Made by a program: the position numbers and the translations under genes. From positions 1-64,000 of the forward strand of contig ATWE01000011.1 in NCBI GenBank assembly GCA_000421085.1: a DNA stretch of 64,000 bases. The letters run 5' to 3'. The notes below the pieces were generated by a model. The model did no database searches, was not told the origin of the DNA, and saw only the letters and a list, made by a program, of their open reading frames with translations. Each line of letters begins with the position of its first letter. The first letter of the stretch is position 1. The stretch comes from Ensifer sp. USDA 6670 (GTDB lineage Bacteria; Pseudomonadota; Alphaproteobacteria; Rhizobiales; Rhizobiaceae). Positions 36,424-44,701 of this stretch are shown here, in pieces.

Positions 36424-37104
36424 TCAGTAGCTGCCGCGGGAGAGGCAGACGGCAGGGATCGTCTTGAAGACAATGACAAGGTCGGCGAAAAGCGACCAGT
36501 TCTGGACATATTGCGTGTCGAAGGCGACGCGCGTGGCGTAGGAGACGTCGTTGCGGCCGCTGATCTGCCAGAGCCCCGTCAAACCGGGACGCGAGCGAAG
36601 ATAAAAGACGGCAGCCGAATCATAGAGTTCGAGTTCGTCTTCGACCACCGGACGTGGGCCGACGACGCTCATTTCACCGCGGATGATGTTGAGGAGCTGC
36701 GGCAACTCGTCGAGGCTGAGCTTACGCAGGACTGCCCCGACAACGGTCACGCGCGGATCGTTTTGAAGCTTTCGGGTGGTACGCCATTCTTCATAGGCGT
36801 CAGGATTGTTCCTGAAAAACTCTTCGAGAACCTGGTCGCCCTTTTCCATCATCGTGCGGAATTTGAGGCACTTGAAGGATTGGCCATTGTGACCGATTCG
36901 GCGATGCCCATAGAAGACACTGCCGCCGTCTGAGAACTTGACGAGGGCCATGATGAGCAAAAAGAGGGGGCTGAAGAGAAGGAGGGCCACGGAGGCGGCA
37001 AGAATGTCGAAACTGCGTTTTGCCATGCCCCCGATCGGTCGGACTGCCCCGGTTTCCTCGGGGATAAAAAACGGCGCGCTGGCCGAGCGAGTCGCGGACT
37101 TCAT
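36424..37104 (-). CDS. exoY: ExoY, undecaprenyl-phosphate galactose-1-phosphotransferase
   Basis: 226 residues from ATG 37104, the length of S. meliloti ExoY; an ATG 18 codons upstream is less likely. One N-terminal helix ([23 protein letters not shown]) is followed by the bacterial sugar transferase domain ([44 protein letters not shown]). It transfers galactose-1-phosphate to the lipid carrier, the first committed step. It heads the exoYFQZ operon and is the known target of ExoX inhibition. Confidence 0.96.
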   Translation of the reverse strand: MKSATRSASAPFFIPEETGAVRPIGGMAKRSFDILAASVALLLFSPLFLLIMALVKFSDGGSVFYGHRRIGHNGQSFKCLKFRTMMEKGDQVLEEFFRNNPDAYEEWRTTRKLQNDPRVTVVGAVLRKLSLDELPQLLNIIRGEMSVVGPRPVVEDELELYDSAAVFYLRSRPGLTGLWQISGRNDVSYATRVAFDTQYVQNWSLFADLVIVFKTIPAVCLSRGSY

Positions 37105-37663
37105 AGAGGTGACTCCATTTACGTTGGCGATTGTCGGTCCCGTGGGACGCGGGCTCATCTAACGTGAGTGTATGGTCAGAATTTGTTTTTTGAAGGCGGA
37201 ATGATGGCAGCCCTCCGCCGCCCTTCCCGCAGACGGTTCGAGGCGGCGAAAATCGCGAAATATTACGAAGAGTTAATTTCGGAGAGCGCAAATCAGGATT
37301 AGGATAGTTCCCTGCGGCATTGCAAACCGGAAACATCGTCAGGGACTAGTTATTTCGGATTATAAAGTATTGTTAATAGACGCATCATTCTGCACTGGCG
37401 GTCGGCGGAGCTGCTGGCGCACGAAATTGACGCGCGGCAACTTTCCCCGACGGTTTTTGCATCGCAACATTTTATTGCGGCGCACAGTTGCTCGGGCTGC
37501 CCGCTCAAACACGTGTAACAAAAGTTGATTGGGAAAAAGGTCAGGCGACACGCCCCGAGAGGCAGCATCCAAGGCAGTTCTCCGAAAGCCCGGGCAATTT
37601 TAGGGGCACTGCGGCAGCGTGCGCTGCGCATCCATTTCACGCAGCAAACTGCCCCGCAAATGG

Positions 37664-37689
37664 GGAACTTATCCGCGATCACACCCGTT
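37664..37689 (+). promoter_or_regulatory. Candidate EcfG/RpoE2 general-stress promoter of exoX
   Basis: GGAAC (37664-37668), 17-nt spacer, CGTT (37686-37689), directed at exoX, whose ATG is 186 nt downstream. Full consensus match. The -10 lies inside the left arm of the 37683-37708 inverted repeat. Confidence 0.55.
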
Positions 37690-37708
37690 TGAATTGTGGG
37701 AAACGGGT
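37683..37708. promoter_or_regulatory. Inverted repeat ACCCGTTT-N10-AAACGGGT
   Basis: Perfect 8-bp arms at 37683-37690 and 37701-37708 with a 10-base spacer. One arm includes the putative -10 of the stress promoter for exoX, so it could be an operator for a dimeric repressor or a hairpin at the 5' end of the transcript. No regulator assigned. Confidence 0.45.
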
Positions 37709-37875
37709 CCAACGCTTAAAGACGGCGGAAAGATTTCCGATGTATGCTCGATTGCAACAAAGTAGCGTTTGCCGGTTGAAGAGAAAAGCGGGCGCTAATA
37801 TAGTGGCCAAGCAGGAGGAGAGGGCAACAACTCTTATGAGGTTCCCAATCGCAGATCCGAAGGTAGGTTAGCGCC

Positions 37876-38172
37876 ATGTTCGCACCGCGTGTTTTTCTGA
37901 GCATGATCGGCGCCTTGGCGGCTTTTGCCGTTGCAACTTATTATCTTAACGGATCGCTCGCCTCGACGGCGATCCAGACCCTGATCTGCGCGGTCCTCAT
38001 TCAGGTCGGCTACTTCCTCGCCGTCCTGTTCCTCGTATGGAAAGAGGCGCGCGAGCGCCGCAGGCTTTCTTCGCAGAAGCAGTTTGTGACGGCCGAAGCC
38101 GCCAACGATGAGAAGCAGCCGGGGAAGGTCTCGCTACGCAGACTGAACCGGCCCCATCATCTCAATTCCTGA
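37876..38172 (+). CDS. exoX: ExoX, small membrane inhibitor of succinoglycan synthesis
   Basis: 98 residues, identical in length to S. meliloti ExoX. Two membrane helices (FLSMIGALAAFAVATYYL and TLICAVLIQVGYFLAVLFLVW) precede a basic cytoplasmic tail (KEARERRRLSSQ). ExoX lowers EPS production after transcription, probably by antagonising ExoY; the exoX:exoY dose sets output. Divergent from exoY and upstream of exoU. The candidate stress promoter at 37664 would raise ExoX under general stress. Confidence 0.94.
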   Translation: MFAPRVFLSMIGALAAFAVATYYLNGSLASTAIQTLICAVLIQVGYFLAVLFLVWKEARERRRLSSQKQFVTAEAANDEKQPGKVSLRRLNRPHHLNS

Positions 38173-38307
38173 GCGGTTGGCGCTGCTCTCCTTCGCACTT
38201 GCAAAAAAATTCTTCGCCTGACGCGTTTGCGACATGATCGCGCGGCATGGTTCCGGCAACTTCGCGCCCTTGAGGCGCGACTGCCGATAACTCGCTGGAG
38301 GTTTCAC

Positions 38308-39336
38308 ATGACCGCAGCCGCGCCGCCGGACGTCTGCATCATCATTGCCGCAAAGAATGCCGCCGACACCATAGCGCGCGCGATCGCTTCGGCGCTTGCC
38401 GAACCGGAGACGGCAGAGGTCGTCGTCATCGATGACGGCTCGACCGATGACAGCGCTTCGGTGGCACGCGCTGCGGATGACGGAACCGGGCGGCTGAATG
38501 TCGTTCGCTTCGAAGAAAACCGCGGCCCCGCGGCGGCACGCAATCATGCGATTGCGATCTCGCATTCTCCGCTTATCGGCGTGCTCGACGCGGATGACTT
38601 CTTCTTTCCGGGACGCCTGGGCCAATTGCTTTTGGAGGACGGCTGGGACTTCATCGCCGACAACATCGCCTTCATCGATGCCGCGCAGGCGGCAAACGCG
38701 CATGGCAGGATCGACCGATTCGCCCCTACACCCCGCCTCATCGATCTCGTCGGCTTCGTCGAAGGTAACATCTCGCGGCGCGGCGTGCGGCGCGGCGAAA
38801 TCGGCTTTCTGAAGCCGCTGATGCGGCGCGCCTTCCTCGACCAGCATGGCCTGCGCTACAACGAGACGCTGCGCCTCGGTGAAGATTACGATCTATACGC
38901 TCGCGCGCTCGCCAATGGCGCACGCTACAAGATCATCCACAGTTGCGGCTATGCCGCCGTCGTCCGCGGCAACTCGCTGAGCGGCAGTCATCGGACCATC
39001 GACCTCAAGCGTCTCTATGAGGCAGATCGCGCAATTCTCGCAGGGAGCCGGCTGAGCAGCGACGCCGAAGCGGCGGTCCGCCGGCACGAGCGCCACATTC
39101 GCGACCGCTACGAACTACGGCATTTCCTCGATCTCAAGAACCAGCAGGGCTTCGGTCGTGCAATCGGCTACGCCCTGACCCACCCGGCGGCACTGCCGGC
39201 GATCATTGGCGGTATCCTTGCGGACAAGACCGAACGTTTTCGTCCGTCCGGTTCGCCGGCGCCCCTCGCTCTCGGTGGAAAGGGCGACGTGCGCTATCTG
39301 CTCGAGACTCTTGCCGTGGATCAGCCTCAAAAATAG
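38308..39336 (+). CDS. exoU: ExoU, glucosyltransferase (sixth glucose-side sugar)
   Basis: 342 residues from ATG 38308 with GGAGG eight bases upstream; the frame is open for 27 more codons that do not look like protein. GT2 family: VCIIIAAKNAADTIARAI, VVVIDDGSTDDSA, RGPAAARNHAI and the DXD-like LDADDFFF. It adds the sixth sugar of the succinoglycan octasaccharide on the cytoplasmic face. Its 3' end overlaps convergent exoV by 10 bases. Confidence 0.93.
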   Translation: MTAAAPPDVCIIIAAKNAADTIARAIASALAEPETAEVVVIDDGSTDDSASVARAADDGTGRLNVVRFEENRGPAAARNHAIAISHSPLIGVLDADDFFFPGRLGQLLLEDGWDFIADNIAFIDAAQAANAHGRIDRFAPTPRLIDLVGFVEGNISRRGVRRGEIGFLKPLMRRAFLDQHGLRYNETLRLGEDYDLYARALANGARYKIIHSCGYAAVVRGNSLSGSHRTIDLKRLYEADRAILAGSRLSSDAEAAVRRHERHIRDRYELRHFLDLKNQQGFGRAIGYALTHPAALPAIIGGILADKTERFRPSGSPAPLALGGKGDVRYLLETLAVDQPQK

Positions 39337-40277
39337 TCCCGGCGTATGCCGTCGAGCACCGTGCGGAAACGCTCCTTCCGCTCTGCAAGCGCACTGTCCC
39401 TGCTCAATTGGGGCGCCGCCCGGCTTGCCTGCCACAGCGCCAGCGTCGCCGGAGCGGCGAGCGCTCGCTTGGCGGCAGCGCGCAATGAAGTCTGGCGTGG
39501 TTCACGCTCGGCGACCGCCAAGTCTCCGTCGATCTGCCGACGGTTCGGGTCCTCCGGCTGCGGTTCCTTCGCCTGGAAATCCATCCCCCAGAAACGGGCA
39601 CCCTTGATCATGGCCTCCGCCCGCGTCGACACCGGCACCCGCCGGGGGCGGTAGGTGACGCCGAGGGTCTGGGCCCAGTCGTTCCACTTGAAGCTGTTGA
39701 TGCTGTGCGACGTGCTGACGGCGGTCCAGGGAACGCGGAACGCGTCGGCCAGGATGGCGCCGTGCATGGATTCGGCGACGATAAGCTCCGACTGGCCGAT
39801 CTTTCGGATGACGTCCTTGGCCTCGCCACGCGGGTCGATATAGTTGAGCCCGACCGCGTCGCAGATCGCCGGCCACAATCCGGCGATCGCCGATTCCCAG
39901 TGTGGTACGAAGCTCCGCTTGTATATCTTTCGAAGGTCTTGAAACTCCGGAAGGTCGGCAACCATCACCGCAGGATCGATGATGCCGAGCTCGGGAGCCA
40001 CGCCGACCTTCGCAGCCGTCAGCGGGCCGCGGACCGAGCGGATATCCCACTCCTTAGGGTCGCTCATGTCGGGAAGCGTGCCATAGCCGAAACCGCTGCC
40101 GATGACGAGCTTATGCCCATCCTCGGGCAGCAGAGCGCGGTTCAAGACCGTTCCGACCCCCACGAGCAGCGTCTCGGGATGGACCTCGCGAAAACCGGGC
40201 AGCAGGAAATCCCAAAGCCACAGGTTGAGGTCATCGCCAAAATTTCCGTGCTGGGATTCCCAATAATACGGCTTCAT
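39327..40277 (-). CDS. exoV: ExoV, ketal pyruvyltransferase
   Basis: 316 residues from ATG 40277 (MKPYYWESQHGNFGDDLNLW), with GGAG upstream. The polysaccharide pyruvyl-transferase domain spans most of it, with NFGDDL at the N-terminus and ESMHGAILADAFRVPW as the usual SMHG motif. It adds the 4,6-pyruvate ketal to the terminal glucose from phosphoenolpyruvate. Encoded leftward with exoW just upstream (114 bases). Confidence 0.94.
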   Translation of the reverse strand: MKPYYWESQHGNFGDDLNLWLWDFLLPGFREVHPETLLVGVGTVLNRALLPEDGHKLVIGSGFGYGTLPDMSDPKEWDIRSVRGPLTAAKVGVAPELGIIDPAVMVADLPEFQDLRKIYKRSFVPHWESAIAGLWPAICDAVGLNYIDPRGEAKDVIRKIGQSELIVAESMHGAILADAFRVPWTAVSTSHSINSFKWNDWAQTLGVTYRPRRVPVSTRAEAMIKGARFWGMDFQAKEPQPEDPNRRQIDGDLAVAEREPRQTSLRAAAKRALAAPATLALWQASRAAPQLSRDSALAERKERFRTVLDGIRRDYF

Positions 40278-40391
40278 GACCGTCTCCGTTTGCAATTGTG
40301 AGGCGACCTGACACGCGCCGCGGCGAATGTGGTCGCTTGATTCCGGGTGTTGTCGACGCAAGCAGCGTGTGCCCGATCGGGCCGAAGAAGG

Positions 40392-41351
40392 TTAGCGGGA
40401 TAGTTTTCCAACCGCCAACTCAGCGGCGCTGCCGATCAATCGCGGGTCTCGCCAAAGCCAGCGGGCAAGAAGATCGAACTGCGGCAGTTTCCTGCGCTTT
40501 ATCCGGCGTGCCTGGCTCCATAGCGCCTGCCGCCGCGCCGTATGTTTGTAGGATCGGATCGCCTCCATCGCCTTTGGACGGTTGCGATATCGGCCTTCGA
40601 GCGTGTCCAGTGCAACCCAGGTGTTGAACTGCTGCTTCAGGAACTGAGGCGAGTCGTTATCGATCGAATGAAAGATGTTGAGCCCTTCGCCGCGCACCGC
40701 GCCCGCGGCATCGCAAAGAACCACGCGCCTGGATGCGAGCACGCAGTCGCAGAAGAAGAGCACGTCCTCGGCCGCAAGCTTGAGTGTGGCCTCGAAACGC
40801 ACCTTTTCGAAGAGCTTGCGCCCGATCACCATGCAGGACATGTGGAGAAAGCTCCAGTTCTTCAGCATGACGTCCTGAAGCTCGGGGAGCTCGACGACGA
40901 GCGGGCTTTCCGAGAGGCGCGTGACCGTCTCGCTCTTTTCGAGATCCGCGACCCCGAAGTGATAGTAGAAGGCGTCTCCGCCCGTGATCGAGGCCCAATA
41001 GCAGTCGGCCTCGAAACGCGTCATGCTTTGATAGGCGTTCAGCAGATGATCCGGCGTCCAGACGTCGTCGGAATCGAGGAAAGCGACGAAGTCGCTGTCG
41101 GCAGGAACATTATCGAGACCGGTATTGCGCGCGCCACCCGGCCCGCCGTTAGGCTGGCGGATGACGGTGATGCGCTCCCTTTCCTCCTGAGCGAGCCCAG
41201 AAAGCTCGTCCGCTATCGGATAGGGGGATTCGTCGTCGATCACGAGAACGTGGAAATCCTCCAGCGTCTGCGCAAAAACGGATGCCAGCGCGCGCCGGAG
41301 AATTCCGGGTTCCTTCTGGTAGTACGGAATGACAACTGTGAGCTTCGCCAT
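40392..41351 (-). CDS. exoW: ExoW, glucosyltransferase (seventh/eighth sugar)
   Basis: 319 residues, as in S. meliloti. GT2 domain: LTVVIPYYQKEPGILRRALASVF, VLVIDDESPYP, GGPGGARNTGLDN and FLDSDDVWTPDHL (DXD). It adds the terminal glucose residues of the side chain. First gene of the leftward exoWV unit and divergent from exoT across 124 bases. Confidence 0.94.
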   Translation of the reverse strand: MAKLTVVIPYYQKEPGILRRALASVFAQTLEDFHVLVIDDESPYPIADELSGLAQEERERITVIRQPNGGPGGARNTGLDNVPADSDFVAFLDSDDVWTPDHLLNAYQSMTRFEADCYWASITGGDAFYYHFGVADLEKSETVTRLSESPLVVELPELQDVMLKNWSFLHMSCMVIGRKLFEKVRFEATLKLAAEDVLFFCDCVLASRRVVLCDAAGAVRGEGLNIFHSIDNDSPQFLKQQFNTWVALDTLEGRYRNRPKAMEAIRSYKHTARRQALWSQARRIKRRKLPQFDLLARWLWRDPRLIGSAAELAVGKLSR

Positions 41352-41475
41352 CTTTTCGCCCCTGCGGTTTCTCTAAAAAGAGTCTGCGTGGTCTCCTCCC
41401 ACCGGGTCGCGGCCGTATATCTAGAGTTTGTCCTTTGCATTCCTCCTTCAAAGGACTTTCACGGAATCCTCGCCA

Positions 41476-42960
41476 ATGACCCCAACCGTTAACGCAAAAA
41501 CCGTAACGCGCAACGTCGGCTGGAGCGTTCTTTCCAAGACAGGGACATTCGGGCTTAAATTTGTCACGGTGCCGATTCTGGCCCGCATTCTGTCTCCGGA
41601 GGAATTCGGCGCCGTCGCTGTTGCGCTTACCGTGGTGCAGTTCCTCGCCATGATCGGCGGCGCCGGCCTCACCTCCGCACTCGTCATCCAGCAGGATGAG
41701 GAGATGGAAACCGTGCACTCGGTTTTCTGGGCAAACCTCGCCATCGCGCTCATGATGGCGCTCGGGCTGTTCGTTTTTGCCGAGCCTCTGGCCACGCTGC
41801 TTGGCGCGCCGGAGGCTGCCTACCTGCTAAGGATCATGAGTCTGCTGATCCCGCTGCAGCTCGGCGGCGACGTCGCCTATTCGCTACTTGTCCGGAGGAT
41901 GAATTTCCGCAAGGACGCCGTCTGGAGCATGATTTCAGAATCGCTCGGTGCCGTTATTGCCGTCCTTCTGGCCCTGCTCGGTTTCGGCATATGGTCGCTG
42001 CTCGCCCAGCTTTTCGTCTCCGCACTGGTGCGCCTGTGCGGCCTCTATGCCGTCTCCCGTTACGCACCGCGCTTCGTATTCTCGCCGCAACGCGTTCTGG
42101 CGCTGAGCCGCTTCAGTTTCGGCATGATGGGCTCCGAGATCGCGAATTTCATCACCTTCCAATCCCCGATGGTCGTGATATCCCGCTATCTGGGGCTGTC
42201 CGACGCAGGCGCCTATTCGGCGGCAAACCGGTTCGCGAGCATCCCGAACCAGGTCGTCCTATCTGCCGTCATGGGGGTGCTTTTCCCAACCTTCGGCCAG
42301 ATGATGCATGATCGCGAGCGGCGTTCGCAGGCGCTGATGCTCAGCACTCAGGTGACCACCGTCCTGCTGGCGCCGATGATGTTCGGCCTCTGGGCACTGG
42401 CCGAGCCGGCGATGCTCGTACTTTTCGGGAGCCAGTGGGCCTATGCCTGGCCGGTCCTTGGACTTCTCGCACTGTCGAAAGGCATTCTCACCCCCTGCAG
42501 CACGTTCATCCCCTATCTGAAGGGGGTCGGCCAGGGAGCGGTCCTGTTCTGGTGGGCGCTGATTCGCGCGGTTGCGACAACAGGCGCGGTCGCCTACGGT
42601 GCCATCGACGGCTCGCTGGTCGAGGCGATGATCTGGCTGTGCATCGTCAATGCCGTAACGCTCGTCGGATACTCCTGGGTGGTTTTTCGTGCCGACAGCA
42701 CGCCCTTCCTCAAGGGTTTGTTCATATCCAGCCGGCCCATGATCGCGGCGCTGCTGATGGCGCTCGTCGTCCGTTTCCTGCTCGAGCATTTCGGCGCACA
42801 TGTGCCGAACGCCGTCGTGCAATTGATCGCCGGAACGGCCATCGGCAGCGTGATCTACACGGTTCTGATCCTTCTGACGGAGCGATCGCTGTTGCGGAGG
42901 CTCCTAGACATGGCGCGGGCACGCAAGCCGAAAGCTGCTCCCGCGGGAGCCGCCGAATAG
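41476..42960 (+). CDS. exoT: ExoT, succinoglycan flippase/export protein (Wzx-like)
   Basis: 494 residues from ATG 41476, the length of S. meliloti ExoT. About twelve to fourteen membrane helices of the polysaccharide transporter (MOP/PST) family; starts TRNVGWSVLSKTGTFGLKFVTVPILARIL. It moves the lipid-linked octasaccharide across the inner membrane and is needed for low-molecular-weight product in S. meliloti. Divergent from exoW. Confidence 0.94.
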   Translation: MTPTVNAKTVTRNVGWSVLSKTGTFGLKFVTVPILARILSPEEFGAVAVALTVVQFLAMIGGAGLTSALVIQQDEEMETVHSVFWANLAIALMMALGLFVFAEPLATLLGAPEAAYLLRIMSLLIPLQLGGDVAYSLLVRRMNFRKDAVWSMISESLGAVIAVLLALLGFGIWSLLAQLFVSALVRLCGLYAVSRYAPRFVFSPQRVLALSRFSFGMMGSEIANFITFQSPMVVISRYLGLSDAGAYSAANRFASIPNQVVLSAVMGVLFPTFGQMMHDRERRSQALMLSTQVTTVLLAPMMFGLWALAEPAMLVLFGSQWAYAWPVLGLLALSKGILTPCSTFIPYLKGVGQGAVLFWWALIRAVATTGAVAYGAIDGSLVEAMIWLCIVNAVTLVGYSWVVFRADSTPFLKGLFISSRPMIAALLMALVVRFLLEHFGAHVPNAVVQLIAGTAIGSVIYTVLILLTERSLLRRLLDMARARKPKAAPAGAAE

Positions 42961-43034
42961 TCAGACGAGCCCGATCGTGGAAGAAAAAGGGGCCGGTCAA
43001 TCCGCCCTTTTGTTGCCGCCAGGGCGCGGACGCG

Positions 43035-43059
43035 GGAACGGTTTGCGGCACGCCGCGTT
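43035..43059 (+). promoter_or_regulatory. Candidate EcfG/RpoE2 general-stress promoter before the 24-residue peptide gene
   Basis: GGAAC (43035-43039), 16-nt spacer, CGTT (43056-43059), 32 nt before ATG 43092. Full match to the EcfG consensus; spacing implies a short leader. Confidence 0.6.
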
Positions 43060-43091
43060 ACAGTTCGACGGCAACAACATGGATGTTCGAG

Positions 43092-43166
43092 ATGAAAGGC
43101 ATTATCCTTTGGTTGATGGGCGTTCCCCTCATCGTCATTATCCTACTCTATATGTTCGTCTTCTGA
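43092..43166 (+). CDS. 24-residue single-helix membrane peptide
   Basis: The frame reads MKGIILWLMGVPLIVIILLY and ends MFVF, one hydrophobic helix with a lysine at position 2. Very similar short peptides ('MKGLLLWL.GIP..IILLYL') are, as I recall, found in many copies in Rhizobiales. An in-frame ATG at 43083 would add three residues. It sits between exoT and exoI, with a full-consensus stress-type promoter directly upstream. Function unknown; conserved style and promoter make it likely real despite its size. Confidence 0.6.
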   Translation: MKGIILWLMGVPLIVIILLYMFVF

Positions 43167-43326
43167 CCGCGCGGTATCGCGAATCATTCCGCCTGACGAG
43201 CAGACCTCGTGCTCAGTCACGCCGTTATGCACGCCGCGGTGGCATTCACCCATAGTTTTGAAGGATGTGAATGGCACCCACCTGGGTTAGCCTGTTCGGG
43301 TATTTCAGGCTGAACGGGGATGGGGC

Positions 43327-43902
43327 ATGACCGGCATCAAAAGCGCTGTAGCTGCCGGCGGCAGGCGCGCGCCGCACTCGGCACGACTGGTCTCTGCCGG
43401 CGCGCGGGCGCTCGGCGCCGCTCTGGCGACGCTTCTCATGACCCATAACGCCGAGGCCGCAGATCCGATCATTGGTCAAGCCTCGGTGGTCGACGGCGAT
43501 ACTATTGAAATCGCGGGCGAACGCGTCCACCTTAACAGTGTGGACGCGCCGGAAGAGTGGCAGGTCTGCCTCGATGAAAGAGGAGCAGATTATCGGTGCG
43601 GCAAGGAATCGGCCTCGGCCCTGGATGCATTCTTGTCGGCATCCCGCCCGACTCGCTGCGAGTTTGCCGGACGGGATCGTTACGGCCGCTTCGTCGGAAC
43701 GTGTTTCCGCGCCGATGGCAAGGACGTGAACCGCTGGCTGATCGAGTCCGGCAATGCAGTCGATCGCGACACGGACAACAAAGGCCTCTATGCATCCGCG
43801 CAGCAAACTGCCAAATCGAACGGTGCTGGAATCTGGCGCGCACAGCGCGAGCATGCCTGCGCGGCGCGCGTCGGCCGGATGAACCGAAAGCCGAGTTGTT
43901 GA
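43327..43902 (+). CDS. exoI: ExoI, exported staphylococcal-nuclease-like protein
   Basis: 191 residues with a twin-basic N-terminal region and hydrophobic stretch (ALGAALATLLMTHNAEAA, cleavage near 45). The remainder is an SNase-like domain: ASVVDGDTIEIAGERVHLNSVDAPE, GRDRYGRFVGTCF, VNRWLIESGNAV, with several cysteines as expected for a periplasmic form. ExoI lies between exoT and exoH in S. meliloti; its exact role in succinoglycan production is not settled. Confidence 0.9.
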   Translation: MTGIKSAVAAGGRRAPHSARLVSAGARALGAALATLLMTHNAEAADPIIGQASVVDGDTIEIAGERVHLNSVDAPEEWQVCLDERGADYRCGKESASALDAFLSASRPTRCEFAGRDRYGRFVGTCFRADGKDVNRWLIESGNAVDRDTDNKGLYASAQQTAKSNGAGIWRAQREHACAARVGRMNRKPSC

Positions 43903-43920
43903 GGCTACAAACGAGAGCCA

Positions 43921-44178
43921 ATGATCATAGAATTCTGGATCCTGTGCGCCATTGTTACCGCCGTTGTCGCGGCGGTCAGAGGCGGTCATAGTCTGCTCTG
44001 GCTGCTCATCGGCTGTCTTCTCGGGCCGATCGGTATTCTGGCGGCGATCTTCGTGCCCTCGCTGAAATCGAGGAACCCCTCGGTGGCGGCAAAACGCCAG
44101 AGCGAGATCGACGAGCTGGCCAAACCACTTCGCGAAAGCGAAAGCAAGACCGTATCCGCAAAGCCAAAGGATCGCTGA
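43921..44178 (+). CDS. Small membrane protein between exoI and exoH
   Basis: 85 residues: two helices (EFWILCAIVTAVVAAVRG and LLWLLIGCLLGPIGILAAIFV) and a charged cytoplasmic tail (QSEIDELAKPLRESESK). Eighteen bases after exoI and so probably co-transcribed. The 'G.LLGPIGILAAIFVP' turn resembles small proteins next to membrane transport genes, but I assign no family. Not one of the classical exo genes. Confidence 0.65.
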   Translation: MIIEFWILCAIVTAVVAAVRGGHSLLWLLIGCLLGPIGILAAIFVPSLKSRNPSVAAKRQSEIDELAKPLRESESKTVSAKPKDR

Positions 44179-44701
44179 TTCGCGGTAATTAGGTCAGATC
44201 GTGAGCCTTTGGAAAGACCTGTGGCCTGGCTCTGCGGACTGCACGCAGACCGCCGCGCCGCGGTTGAGGAAATCAAACAAGCCGCGGTGGTATCCCGAAT
44301 CTTAACGGGCCTCAGATCCGCAATATGCGCCCCAACCTTGCCGCATTTCGCCCGGAGCTTGCCTCAATCGCCGTCATTCCACCGAGAAGAAGCCCGCTGT
44401 ATTAAAAATTCACAGTAGCGTTGTTCAACCGGCGATTGCCCCAAAATATTGCGGGGCGCAATTTCTGCAACATGCCGCAAAACCGGGTTTTTTCAAGAAA
44501 GCGGGCCCCCTGCCGGCTGCCATCTTTTTTGCGGGAGCTCGCGGTTTAGGTGCACTGCAGCATGATTCTGTTCGCTTTTCTGCTGCAACGCCATATTTTT
44601 TCTTCGGGAGTGCCCTAGTTTCTTCCTGCGGGCTGAGGTCTGCTCTGTTGAAACGGCTGCCGCGAGGCGCTGCCCGATAGGGAGTGACTGATATCGTGAG
44701 T
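44179..44701. promoter_or_regulatory. exoH upstream region
   Basis: About 520 bases without a gene. It contains several short hairpins (CCCC-N9..GGGG near 44450) and T-rich runs (44488-44494, 44524-44531, 44595-44602). A MucR-responsive promoter is known before exoH in S. meliloti and would lie here. GGGAG at 44680 may serve as the exoH ribosome-binding site, which favours GTG 44696. Confidence 0.4.

Larger units (their letters stand above)
37105..37875. promoter_or_regulatory. Divergent exoY/exoX control region
   Basis: 770 bases, the longest non-coding stretch of the exo cluster. It holds the exoY promoter (leftward) and exoX promoter(s) (rightward). MucR and other regulators are known to bind here in S. 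meliloti. Visible elements: a CCCC-GCAAAT-GGGG hairpin at 37652-37665, a full-consensus EcfG-type promoter at 37664-37689 and an inverted repeat at 37683-37708. The remaining AT-rich tracts near 37250-37380 suit the exoY promoter. Confidence 0.6.
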
